From: an uncultured Lachnospiraceae bacterium
GTDB lineage: Bacteria; Bacillota; Clostridia; Lachnospirales; Lachnospiraceae
Assembly (NCBI GenBank): GCA_902782655.1
Contig: CACZNY010000163.1
Span: forward strand, 1 to 7,942
Direction of reading: 5' to 3'
Length of the DNA: 7,942 bases
How positions within the stretch are numbered: the first letter of the stretch is position 1; each line of letters begins with the position of its first letter. Under the pieces are notes generated by a model, which was not told the DNA's origin, searched no databases, and saw nothing but the letters and a program-made list of their open reading frames with translations. A program made the position numbers and the translations under genes. Positions 1-6,686 of the stretch are shown piece after piece.

Positions 1-1
1 C

Positions 2-1009
2 AAGGACATGCCAACCCTGGGCTTCACACATTTCCAGCCGGCCCAGCCCACCACTGTCGGGAAAAGGGCATCGCTCTGGCTTCAGGAATTTTTAATGGAT
101 CTTTCGGATCTTGAATATGTGCAGGGCTCCTTAAAGCTTCTGGGCTCCAAGGGAACTACCGGGACCCAGGCCTCCTTCCTTGAGCTCTTCGGCGGGGATT
201 TGGATAAAGTAGACAGGCTTGATCCCATGATAGCTGAGAAGATGGGCTTTGAGGGCTGTTATCCGGTATCGGGGCAGACCTATTCCAGGAAGGTGGACAG
301 CAGGGTGCTTAATGTCCTTGCAGGCATAGCCGCATCCTCACACAAGATGTCAAATGACATAAGGCTTCTTCAGCATCTTAAGGAGGTGGAGGAGCCCTTT
401 GAGAAGTCCCAGATAGGGTCATCGGCGATGGCATACAAGCGCAATCCCATGAGATCCGAGCGCATAGCCTCGCTTTCGAGATATGTGATGTGTGATACTA
501 TGAATGCCTGGATCACATCCTCCGTGCAGTGGTTTGAAAGAACCCTTGATGATTCCGCCAATAAGAGGCTTTCCGTACCCGAAGCCTTCCTTGCGGTGGA
601 CGGGATACTGACTCTTGACATGAATGTCGTGGACGGTCTTGTGGTATATGATAAGGTGATACTTAAGCATCTTCTGGCAGAGCTTCCCTTCATGGCTACG
701 GAAAACATCATGATGGACTGTGTGAAAAAGGGCGGCAACAGACAGGAGCTGCATGAGAGGATAAGGGAGCTTTCCATGGAAGCCGGAAGGCATGTGAAGG
801 TAATGGGAGAGGATAATGACCTGCTCGACCTGATAGCGGCTGATGATGCCTTCAAGGTGTCGGCAGAAGAGCTTAAGGAAGGACTTGAGCCTTCGAAATA
901 TACGGGCTGCGCTGCCCATCAGACAGAGAGGTTTCTGGCTGAGAATGTAAAGCCAGTGCTTGAAAGATATAAGGAACTGCTTGGAGAAAAGGCGGAGGTG
1001 ACAGTATGA
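2..1009 (+). CDS. purB: Adenylosuccinate lyase, 5'-truncated by window edge
   Basis: This enzyme cleaves adenylosuccinate to AMP plus fumarate, and SAICAR to AICAR plus fumarate, in cytoplasmic purine synthesis. The frame is open from base 2, and the ATG at base 8 is an internal Met inside the conserved stretch DMPTLGFTHFQPAQ, so it is not the start. The His of GFTHFQPAQ matches the catalytic His159 of human ADSL, which puts about 150 residues before the window. The fumarase/lyase superfamily signature is seen as GSSAMAYKRNPMRSE around bases 416-460. The following SVQWFERTLDDSAN and LPFMATENI stretches closely resemble human-type ADSL rather than the Bacillus subtilis PurB subtype. One oddity is Ala (bases 431-433) where most relatives have Pro in SAMPYKRNP. 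The stop codon TGA overlaps the purA start, so the two are translationally coupled. Family assignment is firm; the activity is inferred. Confidence 0.95.
   Translation, partial: KDMPTLGFTHFQPAQPTTVGKRASLWLQEFLMDLSDLEYVQGSLKLLGSKGTTGTQASFLELFGGDLDKVDRLDPMIAEKMGFEGCYPVSGQTYSRKVDSRVLNVLAGIAASSHKMSNDIRLLQHLKEVEEPFEKSQIGSSAMAYKRNPMRSERIASLSRYVMCDTMNAWITSSVQWFERTLDDSANKRLSVPEAFLAVDGILTLDMNVVDGLVVYDKVILKHLLAELPFMATENIMMDCVKKGGNRQELHERIRELSMEAGRHVKVMGEDNDLLDLIAADDAFKVSAEELKEGLEPSKYTGCAAHQTERFLAENVKPVLERYKELLGEKAEVTV
994..998 (+). promoter_or_regulatory. Ribosome binding site of purA
   Basis: GGAGG lies seven bases before the ATG at 1006, inside the last codons of purB. It supports the purA start that overlaps the purB stop as ATGA. 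It is one of only two clear Shine-Dalgarno sequences in the window. Confidence 0.8.
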
Positions 1010-2280
1010 TAAAAGCAATAGTAGGCGCAAACTGGGGAGATGAGGGCAAGGGAAAGATCACCGATGTGCTTGCCGAGGAAGCCGATATAGTAGTCCGCTT
1101 CCAGGGCGGAGCCAACGCGGGACATACCATCAGCAACAAATACGGTAAATTTGCCCTGCATACCTGCCCCTCGGGGGTATTCAATGAAAACGTGACGAAT
1201 GTGATAGGCTCGGGAGTCGCTCTTGACGTGATGAAGCTTCATAACGAGGTGGAGGACATAGTCTCCAGGGGAGTGCCGAGACCGAAGATACTGATATCCG
1301 ACAGGGTTCAGATCCTCATGCCCTATCATGTGCTCTTTGATGTCTGCGAGGAGGAGAGGCTTTCAGGCAAGGCCTTCGGCTCCACCCACAGCGGCATAGC
1401 TCCTTTTTATTCCGATAAATATGCCAAAAAGGGGATACAGGCCTGCGATCTTCTTGATGAGGACTATCTGAAGGAAAGGCTTGAGGACATCTGTACGCTT
1501 AAAAACGTGATGCTTGAGGGGCTTTATCACAAGGAGCCCTTAAGACCGGATGAACTTTTCAAAACCTGTATGGAATACAGGGATATCATCCGCCCCTATC
1601 TTACGGATGTCAGCCTCTTTTGCACGGAGGAGCTTAAAAAGGGAAAGACCATACTGCTGGAAGGACAGCTCGGCTCAATGAAGGATCCCGACAACGGTAT
1701 ATATCCCATGGTCACCTCATCCTCGCCCATTGCGGCCTACGGCGCTGTGAGCCTCGGGGTGGCGCCTCATGAGATCCAGAAGATCATAACGGTCAGCAAG
1801 GCATATTCCTCCGCAGTGGGTGCAGGAGCCTTTACCTCGGAGATCTTCGGTGAGGAGGCTGAAGAGCTCAGGAGAAACGGAGGAGACGGCGGAGAATACG
1901 GCGCCACCACCGGAAGACCGAGGCGGGTCGGCTGGTATGACTGTGTGGCAAGCCGTTACGGCTGCAGGGTGCAGGGCACCACAGATGTGGCCTTTACGGT
2001 AGTCGATGCTCTCGGATATCTGGATGAGATACCAGTCTGTACCGAATACGAAATAGACGGGAAGACAGTCCGTGAATTTCCCAATCCCAGGGATCTCGAG
2101 CGTGCAAAGCCGCGTCTTACGGTGCTTCCCGGATGGAAGTGCGATATAAGGGGGATCAGAAGCTTTGAGGAGCTTCCCGAAAACTGCAGGAATTATATCC
2201 TTTTCATAGAAAAGGAGCTGGGATATCCGATCACTATGATATCAAATGGACCGACAAGAGAAGACATTATTTACCGTTAA
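1006..2280 (+). CDS. purA: Adenylosuccinate synthase (divergent loop subtype)
   Basis: This enzyme joins IMP and aspartate with GTP to give adenylosuccinate, the first of two steps from IMP to AMP; PurB does the second. Its 424 residues fit the family (about 430). The N-terminal loop NWGDEGKGK is at residues 9-17, with catalytic Asp12, and GGANAGHT ends with catalytic His40 (E. coli Asp13 and His41). The IMP/aspartate loop TTGRPRR is at residues 301-307. Two positions differ from the textbook enzyme: residues 219-231 read EGQLGSMKDPDNG where E. coli has EGAQGTLLDIDHG, and residues 331-334 read TVVD where the usual guanine-recognition motif is TKLD. The catalytic Asp is kept, so this is not a phage-type PurZ. 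It overlaps purB by 4 bases and the next gene by 35. Family is certain; whether the changed loops alter substrate use is unknown. Confidence 0.95.
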   Translation: MIKAIVGANWGDEGKGKITDVLAEEADIVVRFQGGANAGHTISNKYGKFALHTCPSGVFNENVTNVIGSGVALDVMKLHNEVEDIVSRGVPRPKILISDRVQILMPYHVLFDVCEEERLSGKAFGSTHSGIAPFYSDKYAKKGIQACDLLDEDYLKERLEDICTLKNVMLEGLYHKEPLRPDELFKTCMEYRDIIRPYLTDVSLFCTEELKKGKTILLEGQLGSMKDPDNGIYPMVTSSSPIAAYGAVSLGVAPHEIQKIITVSKAYSSAVGAGAFTSEIFGEEAEELRRNGGDGGEYGATTGRPRRVGWYDCVASRYGCRVQGTTDVAFTVVDALGYLDEIPVCTEYEIDGKTVREFPNPRDLERAKPRLTVLPGWKCDIRGIRSFEELPENCRNYILFIEKELGYPITMISNGPTREDIIYR

Positions 2281-4033
2281 AAACATCATACTTTCAATCC
2301 TTATCCCTGCCGCACTGATGTACCTTTTCGAGGCCTACACGCACAATCCTTTTGTAAGGATGAAGGCAGGGATACAGGCTTTGAACATCTTTCTTTTCAT
2401 CCTTATCGAATGGATCCTCTTTTTCATGACCGGCTCTCTTAAGGCGGCTTTAAGGATCATGTGCGCCTTATTTATGATACTGGGGCTTGCCGAATATTAT
2501 CTGGTGGAATTTCGGGGGGGGACCCTGCTGCCCTGGGATCTGGGCTCCTTAGGCACCGCTGCCGAGGTGGCATCGGGCTATGACTATATGCCCGGGATCA
2601 GAGCCTTCATCTGCATGGCGGGCTTTATCCTTCTTTTTGTGCTCTGCCGTTTTGCGGATCTTAAGCTTAAAGGACATTACCTGAAAAGGGCTGCGGGAGC
2701 TCTTTTGCTGATCCTTATGATCATCCTGTATACCCTTTTCGTTCAGACGGAATTTGCAGAAAAGACCTTCGGCTTCTATACGAAGCTTTTCACTCCGACC
2801 GCCATCTCCGAAAGGGACGGGACCCTTACCGCCTTTCTTATGGAGCTTCAGTATGTAAATGTAAGGAAGCCGGCAGGCTATTCGAGAGAAGAGGCGGAAA
2901 AGCTTCTTTCCGGATATGAGGGTAAAGCCCCGGCAGAGGACAGAGCCAATATCATCGTGATAATGAACGAGGCTTTCTCCGATCTGTCGGTGCTTGGGGA
3001 GCTTGATACGGATGAGGATTACATGCCTTATATACATTCACTTCAAAAAGACGGTAAAAATGTGATCACAGGAGAGCTTAACGTATCCATTGTCGGTGGA
3101 AACACTCCGAATACCGAGTTTGAGTTTCTTACGGGAAATACCCTTGCCTTCCTTCCGGAGGGCTCCATCCCCTATCAGCAGTATGTCAGGGAGGGGATAT
3201 ATGCCATGCCCCGGTATCTTAAGGAGACGGGCTACAGGACGGTGGGAATGCATCCATATTATCCCGGGGGCTGGGAAAGGGAGAGGGTTTATCCTTTGCT
3301 CGGCTTTGAAAAATCCCTGTTCCTCGAGGACTTTCCGGAAAACTCCGATAAGGTGCATGGGTATGTGAGCGATCTTGAATGCTCTGAGCAGATAATAAGG
3401 GAATATGAAGAAGGCCTTGACTCAGGGAAGCCCTTTTTCTCCTTCCTGGTCACAATGCAGAACCACAGTCCCTATGATAAGGATACGGGGGATATACCTG
3501 AAAGCATCAGCATAATATCCGATAAGGACGTAGGAAAAAAGGAAGCAACGGAGAGATATCTTACGCTTATAAGGAAATCCGATGAAGCCTTCAGGTATCT
3601 CACGGAGTATTTTGAGAAGGCAGATGAGCCTGCCGTAGTCGTGATCTTCGGAGACCATGAGCCCTCCGACTCCGTGGTCCGTCCCGTTATCAGGCTGCAG
3701 GGGAAGGATCCCAGAAACTTAAGCGAGGAGGATGTGGAGAAGAGATACATAGTTCCTTACGTGATATGGACTAATTTTGATATCGATACCGTTCACGGAA
3801 GGGATACGAGCGCAAATTTCCTCGGAAATGAGGTTTTAAGGACAGCAGGCGCAGGCTCCTACCCTTACAGGGCGTTTCTTGAGGAGGTCTCAGGAGCTTA
3901 TCCTGTGCTTTCTGCAGTAAGGACCCTTGATGCGAAGGGCAGGGATGCGGATAAGGCAGGGAAGGAAGCGGATCCTTTGATCGAAAAGTATGAAACGCTT
4001 CAATACTATGAGCTTTTTGACCGGGGAAGATAA
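2246..4033 (+). CDS. LtaS-like lipoteichoic acid synthase / phosphoglycerol transferase
   Basis: This is a 595-residue membrane enzyme of the LTA synthase/sulfatase-fold family. The family moves glycerol phosphate from phosphatidylglycerol onto a growing extracellular polymer. Five hydrophobic helices are visible at about residues 12-29, 43-62, 68-88, 118-136 and 147-166, followed by an extracellular catalytic domain from about residue 235. Residues corresponding to the Staphylococcus aureus LtaS active site can be picked out: Glu242 (Glu255), Thr287 nucleophile in GGNTPNTEFEFLTG (Thr300), His336 (His347), Trp343 and Arg345 (Trp354, Arg356), His407 in QNHSPY (His416), and Asp470-His471 in GDHEP (Asp475-His476). 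The Glu-to-Thr spacing of 45 is identical. The ATG at 2246 is the only possible start near here, because an in-frame TGA lies at 2237-2239. It sits inside purA with no good ribosome binding site, which suggests coupling. Codons 90-92 contain a run of eight Gs. The exact polymer made (LTA or a related phosphoglycerol glycan) is inferred. Confidence 0.88.
   Translation: MDRQEKTLFTVKNIILSILIPAALMYLFEAYTHNPFVRMKAGIQALNIFLFILIEWILFFMTGSLKAALRIMCALFMILGLAEYYLVEFRGGTLLPWDLGSLGTAAEVASGYDYMPGIRAFICMAGFILLFVLCRFADLKLKGHYLKRAAGALLLILMIILYTLFVQTEFAEKTFGFYTKLFTPTAISERDGTLTAFLMELQYVNVRKPAGYSREEAEKLLSGYEGKAPAEDRANIIVIMNEAFSDLSVLGELDTDEDYMPYIHSLQKDGKNVITGELNVSIVGGNTPNTEFEFLTGNTLAFLPEGSIPYQQYVREGIYAMPRYLKETGYRTVGMHPYYPGGWERERVYPLLGFEKSLFLEDFPENSDKVHGYVSDLECSEQIIREYEEGLDSGKPFFSFLVTMQNHSPYDKDTGDIPESISIISDKDVGKKEATERYLTLIRKSDEAFRYLTEYFEKADEPAVVVIFGDHEPSDSVVRPVIRLQGKDPRNLSEEDVEKRYIVPYVIWTNFDIDTVHGRDTSANFLGNEVLRTAGAGSYPYRAFLEEVSGAYPVLSAVRTLDAKGRDADKAGKEADPLIEKYETLQYYELFDRGR
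2514..2521 (+). repeat. G8 homopolymer inside the LtaS-like gene
   Basis: Eight consecutive Gs encode the end of Arg90 and Gly91-Gly92, just before the TLLPWDL stretch. Losing one G would bring a TAG at 2550-2552 into frame. Gaining one would bring a TGA at 2581-2583 into frame. Either change removes the catalytic domain. The run is plainly visible; variability is inference. Confidence 0.9.
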
Positions 4034-6545
4034 AGGGATAAAAAAGCATCCCTGTCTTACTGCCTTCGGCCTCTCTCTTGTGATGCTCCTTTTTTACAGC
4101 ATCCTTCAGGGTATATATCCCTTCGGAGCCGTCACCTTTTTACGTAAGGATCTTTATCATCAGTATCTTCCTTTTCTTTGTGAGCTGAGGCGGAGGCTTT
4201 TGACGGGAGCCGGTCTTAAATACAGCTTCAGCCTCGGGCTCGGAGCCTCGTTTTATGCCCTTTACGTATATTACCTTTCCGATCCGCTGAATCTTCTAAG
4301 CATTTTCTTTCCCGGGGAATTCATGGCGGAATTTTTAACTCTTGTCACCTTCCTTAAGATAGCCGCGGCCTCGGGCTTCATGTGCCGTTATCTCTGCTTC
4401 AGATGCAGGAAGCTTTCATATTATGCCTGTGTAATGCTGTCTCTTTGCTACGGGTTTTCCGGCTACATTGCTTCCTATGACTGGAATGTGATGTGGATGT
4501 GGGGGATAGCGCTGGCTCCGATAGTAATCCTGGGCTTCGAGAAGCTTATAAGGGGAGAGGGCATAAGCCTCTACCTTGTGTCCATGGCCTTTACCGTATG
4601 GACTAATTATTACATTGCGATGATAATGGGAGAGTTTCTTATCCTTTATTTTATCGTCTTATGCCTTGAGGAGATACGCAGCATCGGAGCCTTCTTCAGA
4701 TCGCTGGTCCTGCTGGGGGTTACGACGGCTCTTTCTGCGGGAATATCGGCGGTGCTTCTGCTCCCCGAATGGGCAGAGATAAGCCGCACCTCCTTTACCG
4801 GCAGGGCATTTCCCGACAGCATCAGATTTTATCTTACAGTGCCGGAGCTTATGCTTCGGTCCCTCATGGCGGCAGGGGTCGAGACGGGCCTTGGGCATGA
4901 ACCCGCCCTTTATGCTTCCCTTGCAATCCTTTTTCTGCTTCCGGTTTTTTTTCTTAATAAAGGGATACCGCTTATATCAAGGGCGGCAAGAGGAGCTCTT
5001 ATCATATTCTTTTACCTTTCATTTGATATGAATGTGCCGGAATTCATCTGGCACGGTTTTAATTATCCTGATTCCATACCCGCAAGACAGGCCTTCCTTT
5101 TTATCTTTATCTGTATCTCATCCTCGGGGATGGCTCTTGAAGGGATAGAGCATATGGGATATAAAAGACGGAGTGCAGCCATTATCTTTCCGGTCTTATT
5201 CTATGCCGTCTGCATCATTTTCTGCAATAAGGAGGAGCATACGGATCTTTATACCTGGATCCTGAGCGCCCTTTTCATATTACTTTACTTCGTGCTGATG
5301 CTGGTCTTTATTTTTTACAGAAGGGAATATTATAAGTGGGGAAGGTATTCTGTCTGTCTTCTGCTGATGCTTGAGCTTTTCTTTAATTTCAATCTGACCT
5401 CTGTAAGGGATGTGTCAAGGAAGGCTTATTACAGGCATGCCGCATCCTATAAAGAGCTTGCCGGTGAGGGGGAGAAAAGGAACAGCCTGAATCAGGGATA
5501 TTTTACAAGGTTTGATCTGACCGATGAAAATATAAGGAACGCCTCGTCCCTTATCGGCTTTAGCGATGCCAGCTTTTTTTCATCGACCATTGACAGCAGT
5601 ATCACTGATTTTTACAAGGCCTTCGGCATGAAGGCCTCAAGGGTTCATTATATGGGAGAAGGGCTCACTCCCTTTACCTCGGCGGTAATGGGAATAGGAG
5701 GCGTCATCGCGAATGAATACAGGAATAATGAGACGGATTTTGATGTGGCGCTTTTAACGGCTGAATCCGCTGAGGATTATCTTTTTGAGAATAGCTTCAG
5801 GCTGCCCCTGGGCTTTGCCATACCGGAAGAGAGCTATGACCTTGAGAAGGAAAAGGCAGAAGCCGCAGACCCCATAGATCTTCAGAACAGGGCAGCTATA
5901 AAGCTTAACGGAGAGAGGATCTTTATCAGGGTGAAGGACGGCTGTATAAAGGAGGAGGCGGGAAAGGCCGTGATCACCGTACCGGCAGAAGGACATTACT
6001 ATGCCTTTGCGAATACGGATGCCGGTAAGATAACCGAATATACCGATCTTTCCGAAGAGCCCTGGGCGGAGTTTAAGGATATGAAATACAAAAGCATAAT
6101 GGATCTCGGAAGGCTTGACAGGGATACAAAGGTAACCCTTGAAACAGATAACGGCAGCGAGCCTGGTATAAGACTGTACAGGCTGAGACCCGATAAGCTT
6201 GAAAGCCTTACGGAAAGGCTTTCCGGAACGGCTCTTACCCTTACCGGCTTTGAGGATGATCATATAGAGGGTCTCGTTAATATGCCGGCGGGAGAAAAGC
6301 TTTTTCTTGCCCTGCCTTCATCTAAGGACTGGAAGGTGCTTCTGGACGGTGAAGGTCCCATAAAGCAGGAGAGCTTCTACGGCCTTTTCATGGTGCTTGC
6401 GGTACCCGAAGGACTCCATCATATAAGCCTTACCTACCACATCCCTTTTTTTACTGAGGGTCTTGTACTATCGATTTTTTCGTTGTTTGTATCTGCGGTT
6501 ATTATGTCTGTATCAAATTATCTATTTAAAACGGGGACAAAATAG
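3990..6545 (+). CDS. YfhO-family polytopic membrane protein (likely teichoic acid glycosylation)
   Basis: This 851-residue protein matches the YfhO family. Members in Bacillus subtilis (YfhO) and Listeria (GtlB) are needed for adding sugars to lipoteichoic acid on the outer membrane face, working with a CsbB-type lipid-linked sugar synthase. The first helix is about residues 23-42, followed by RKDLYHQYLPF with Asp54 in the first outer loop, where GT-C-like glycosyltransferases carry their acidic catalytic residue. The family-like stretch YDWNVMWMWGIALAP comes next. About ten or more helices run to roughly residue 470. A large soluble, probably extracellular, region spans about 475-820, and a last helix lies at 824-846. 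The tail (DWKVLLDG, then VPEGLHHISLTY) is typical of YfhO proteins. The start is either ATG 3990 or ATG 4008 (Met7). Both lie inside the upstream gene (44- or 26-base overlap) and lack a Shine-Dalgarno. No CsbB-like gene is present in the window, so the function rests on family and neighbour evidence. Confidence 0.85.
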   Translation: MKRFNTMSFLTGEDKGIKKHPCLTAFGLSLVMLLFYSILQGIYPFGAVTFLRKDLYHQYLPFLCELRRRLLTGAGLKYSFSLGLGASFYALYVYYLSDPLNLLSIFFPGEFMAEFLTLVTFLKIAAASGFMCRYLCFRCRKLSYYACVMLSLCYGFSGYIASYDWNVMWMWGIALAPIVILGFEKLIRGEGISLYLVSMAFTVWTNYYIAMIMGEFLILYFIVLCLEEIRSIGAFFRSLVLLGVTTALSAGISAVLLLPEWAEISRTSFTGRAFPDSIRFYLTVPELMLRSLMAAGVETGLGHEPALYASLAILFLLPVFFLNKGIPLISRAARGALIIFFYLSFDMNVPEFIWHGFNYPDSIPARQAFLFIFICISSSGMALEGIEHMGYKRRSAAIIFPVLFYAVCIIFCNKEEHTDLYTWILSALFILLYFVLMLVFIFYRREYYKWGRYSVCLLLMLELFFNFNLTSVRDVSRKAYYRHAASYKELAGEGEKRNSLNQGYFTRFDLTDENIRNASSLIGFSDASFFSSTIDSSITDFYKAFGMKASRVHYMGEGLTPFTSAVMGIGGVIANEYRNNETDFDVALLTAESAEDYLFENSFRLPLGFAIPEESYDLEKEKAEAADPIDLQNRAAIKLNGERIFIRVKDGCIKEEAGKAVITVPAEGHYYAFANTDAGKITEYTDLSEEPWAEFKDMKYKSIMDLGRLDRDTKVTLETDNGSEPGIRLYRLRPDKLESLTERLSGTALTLTGFEDDHIEGLVNMPAGEKLFLALPSSKDWKVLLDGEGPIKQESFYGLFMVLAVPEGLHHISLTYHIPFFTEGLVLSIFSLFVSAVIMSVSNYLFKTGTK

Positions 6546-6553
6546 AGTAAAAT
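6525..6553 (+). promoter_or_regulatory. Possible sigma-70-type promoter for the chemoreceptor gene
   Basis: TTTAAA (6525-6530; four of six matches to TTGACA) is separated by 17 bases from TAAAAT (6548-6553; five of six matches to TATAAT), in the most AT-rich part of the window at the end of the YfhO gene. It would start transcription near base 6560 and give a leader of about 127 bases. No convincing flagellar sigma-D box was found. This is a by-eye match only. Confidence 0.35.
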
Positions 6554-6579
6554 CATGTAGTGATTATTTGTGTTGTTTT

Positions 6580-6617
6580 GCGGAAAGAGTGTCATGGTTT
6601 TCATGGTGCGTTTCCGC
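6580..6617 (+). promoter_or_regulatory. Leader hairpin 1
   Basis: GCGGAAA (6580-6586) pairs perfectly with TTTCCGC (6611-6617). After a small internal loop the stem continues by pairing 6589-6596 with 6602-6609, including wobble pairs, around the loop GTTTT. The 7-base direct repeat TCATGGT (6592-6598 and 6601-6607) forms this upper stem because it contains CATG. No run of Ts follows, so it is not a standard rho-independent terminator. It may be part of a leader RNA or mark the end of the YfhO transcript. Confidence 0.55.
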
Positions 6618-6619
6618 GG

Positions 6620-6668
6620 TGAGGACGGCTGACGGAGACTCTTCTTCGGATCCTTTGCGCCGGCCTTA
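6620..6668 (+). promoter_or_regulatory. Leader hairpin 2, next to the ribosome binding site
   Basis: TGAGGACGGC (6620-6629) pairs with GCCGGCCTTA (6659-6668) with one A-G mismatch and one wobble. A small inner stem, GGA 6634-6636 with TCC 6651-6653, is possible. It starts three bases after hairpin 1 and ends six bases before the ribosome binding site of the chemoreceptor gene, so it could influence translation. I could not match it to a known riboswitch; in particular the conserved c-di-GMP-I motifs are not present. Confidence 0.5.
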
Positions 6669-6673
6669 AGTGT

Positions 6674-6680
6674 AAGGGGG
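6674..6680 (+). promoter_or_regulatory. Ribosome binding site of the chemoreceptor gene
   Basis: AAGGGGG lies six bases before the ATG at 6687 and fixes that start. Confidence 0.75.
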
Positions 6681-6686
6681 ACAGAT

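Noticed and set aside
8..10. ATG at base 8 as the start of purB
   Set aside because: It falls inside the conserved active-site segment, and the frame is open to the window edge, so the real start is upstream.
370..1030. Long reverse-strand open frames opposite purB and the purA start (161 and 203 residues)
   Set aside because: They lie antisense to strongly conserved purB and show no recognisable domain. They are shadows of biased codon use.
1006..2280. PurZ (2-aminoadenine nucleotide synthase of Z-genome phages)
   Set aside because: The catalytic Asp12 of GDEGKGK is intact, whereas PurZ replaces it. The purB neighbour also fits ordinary AMP synthesis.
2920..2945. Signal-peptidase-type site (APA) between the membrane part and catalytic domain of the LtaS-like protein
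   Set aside because: S. aureus LtaS is cleaved in this linker, but an Ala-Pro-Ala match alone is too weak to annotate a processing site.
5754..6263. 169-residue reverse-strand open frame opposite the YfhO-like gene
   Set aside because: Antisense to a well-supported gene. Its composition is what the opposite strand of that gene would give, and it has no family match.
6580..6617. Rho-independent terminator after the YfhO-like gene
   Set aside because: The stem is good, but neither strand has a T run directly after it.
6580..6670. c-di-GMP (GEMM) riboswitch in the chemoreceptor leader
   Set aside because: CCGGCCTTAA slightly recalls part of the class I aptamer, but the conserved GGGCAAACC and GACGCAAAGCC segments are absent.
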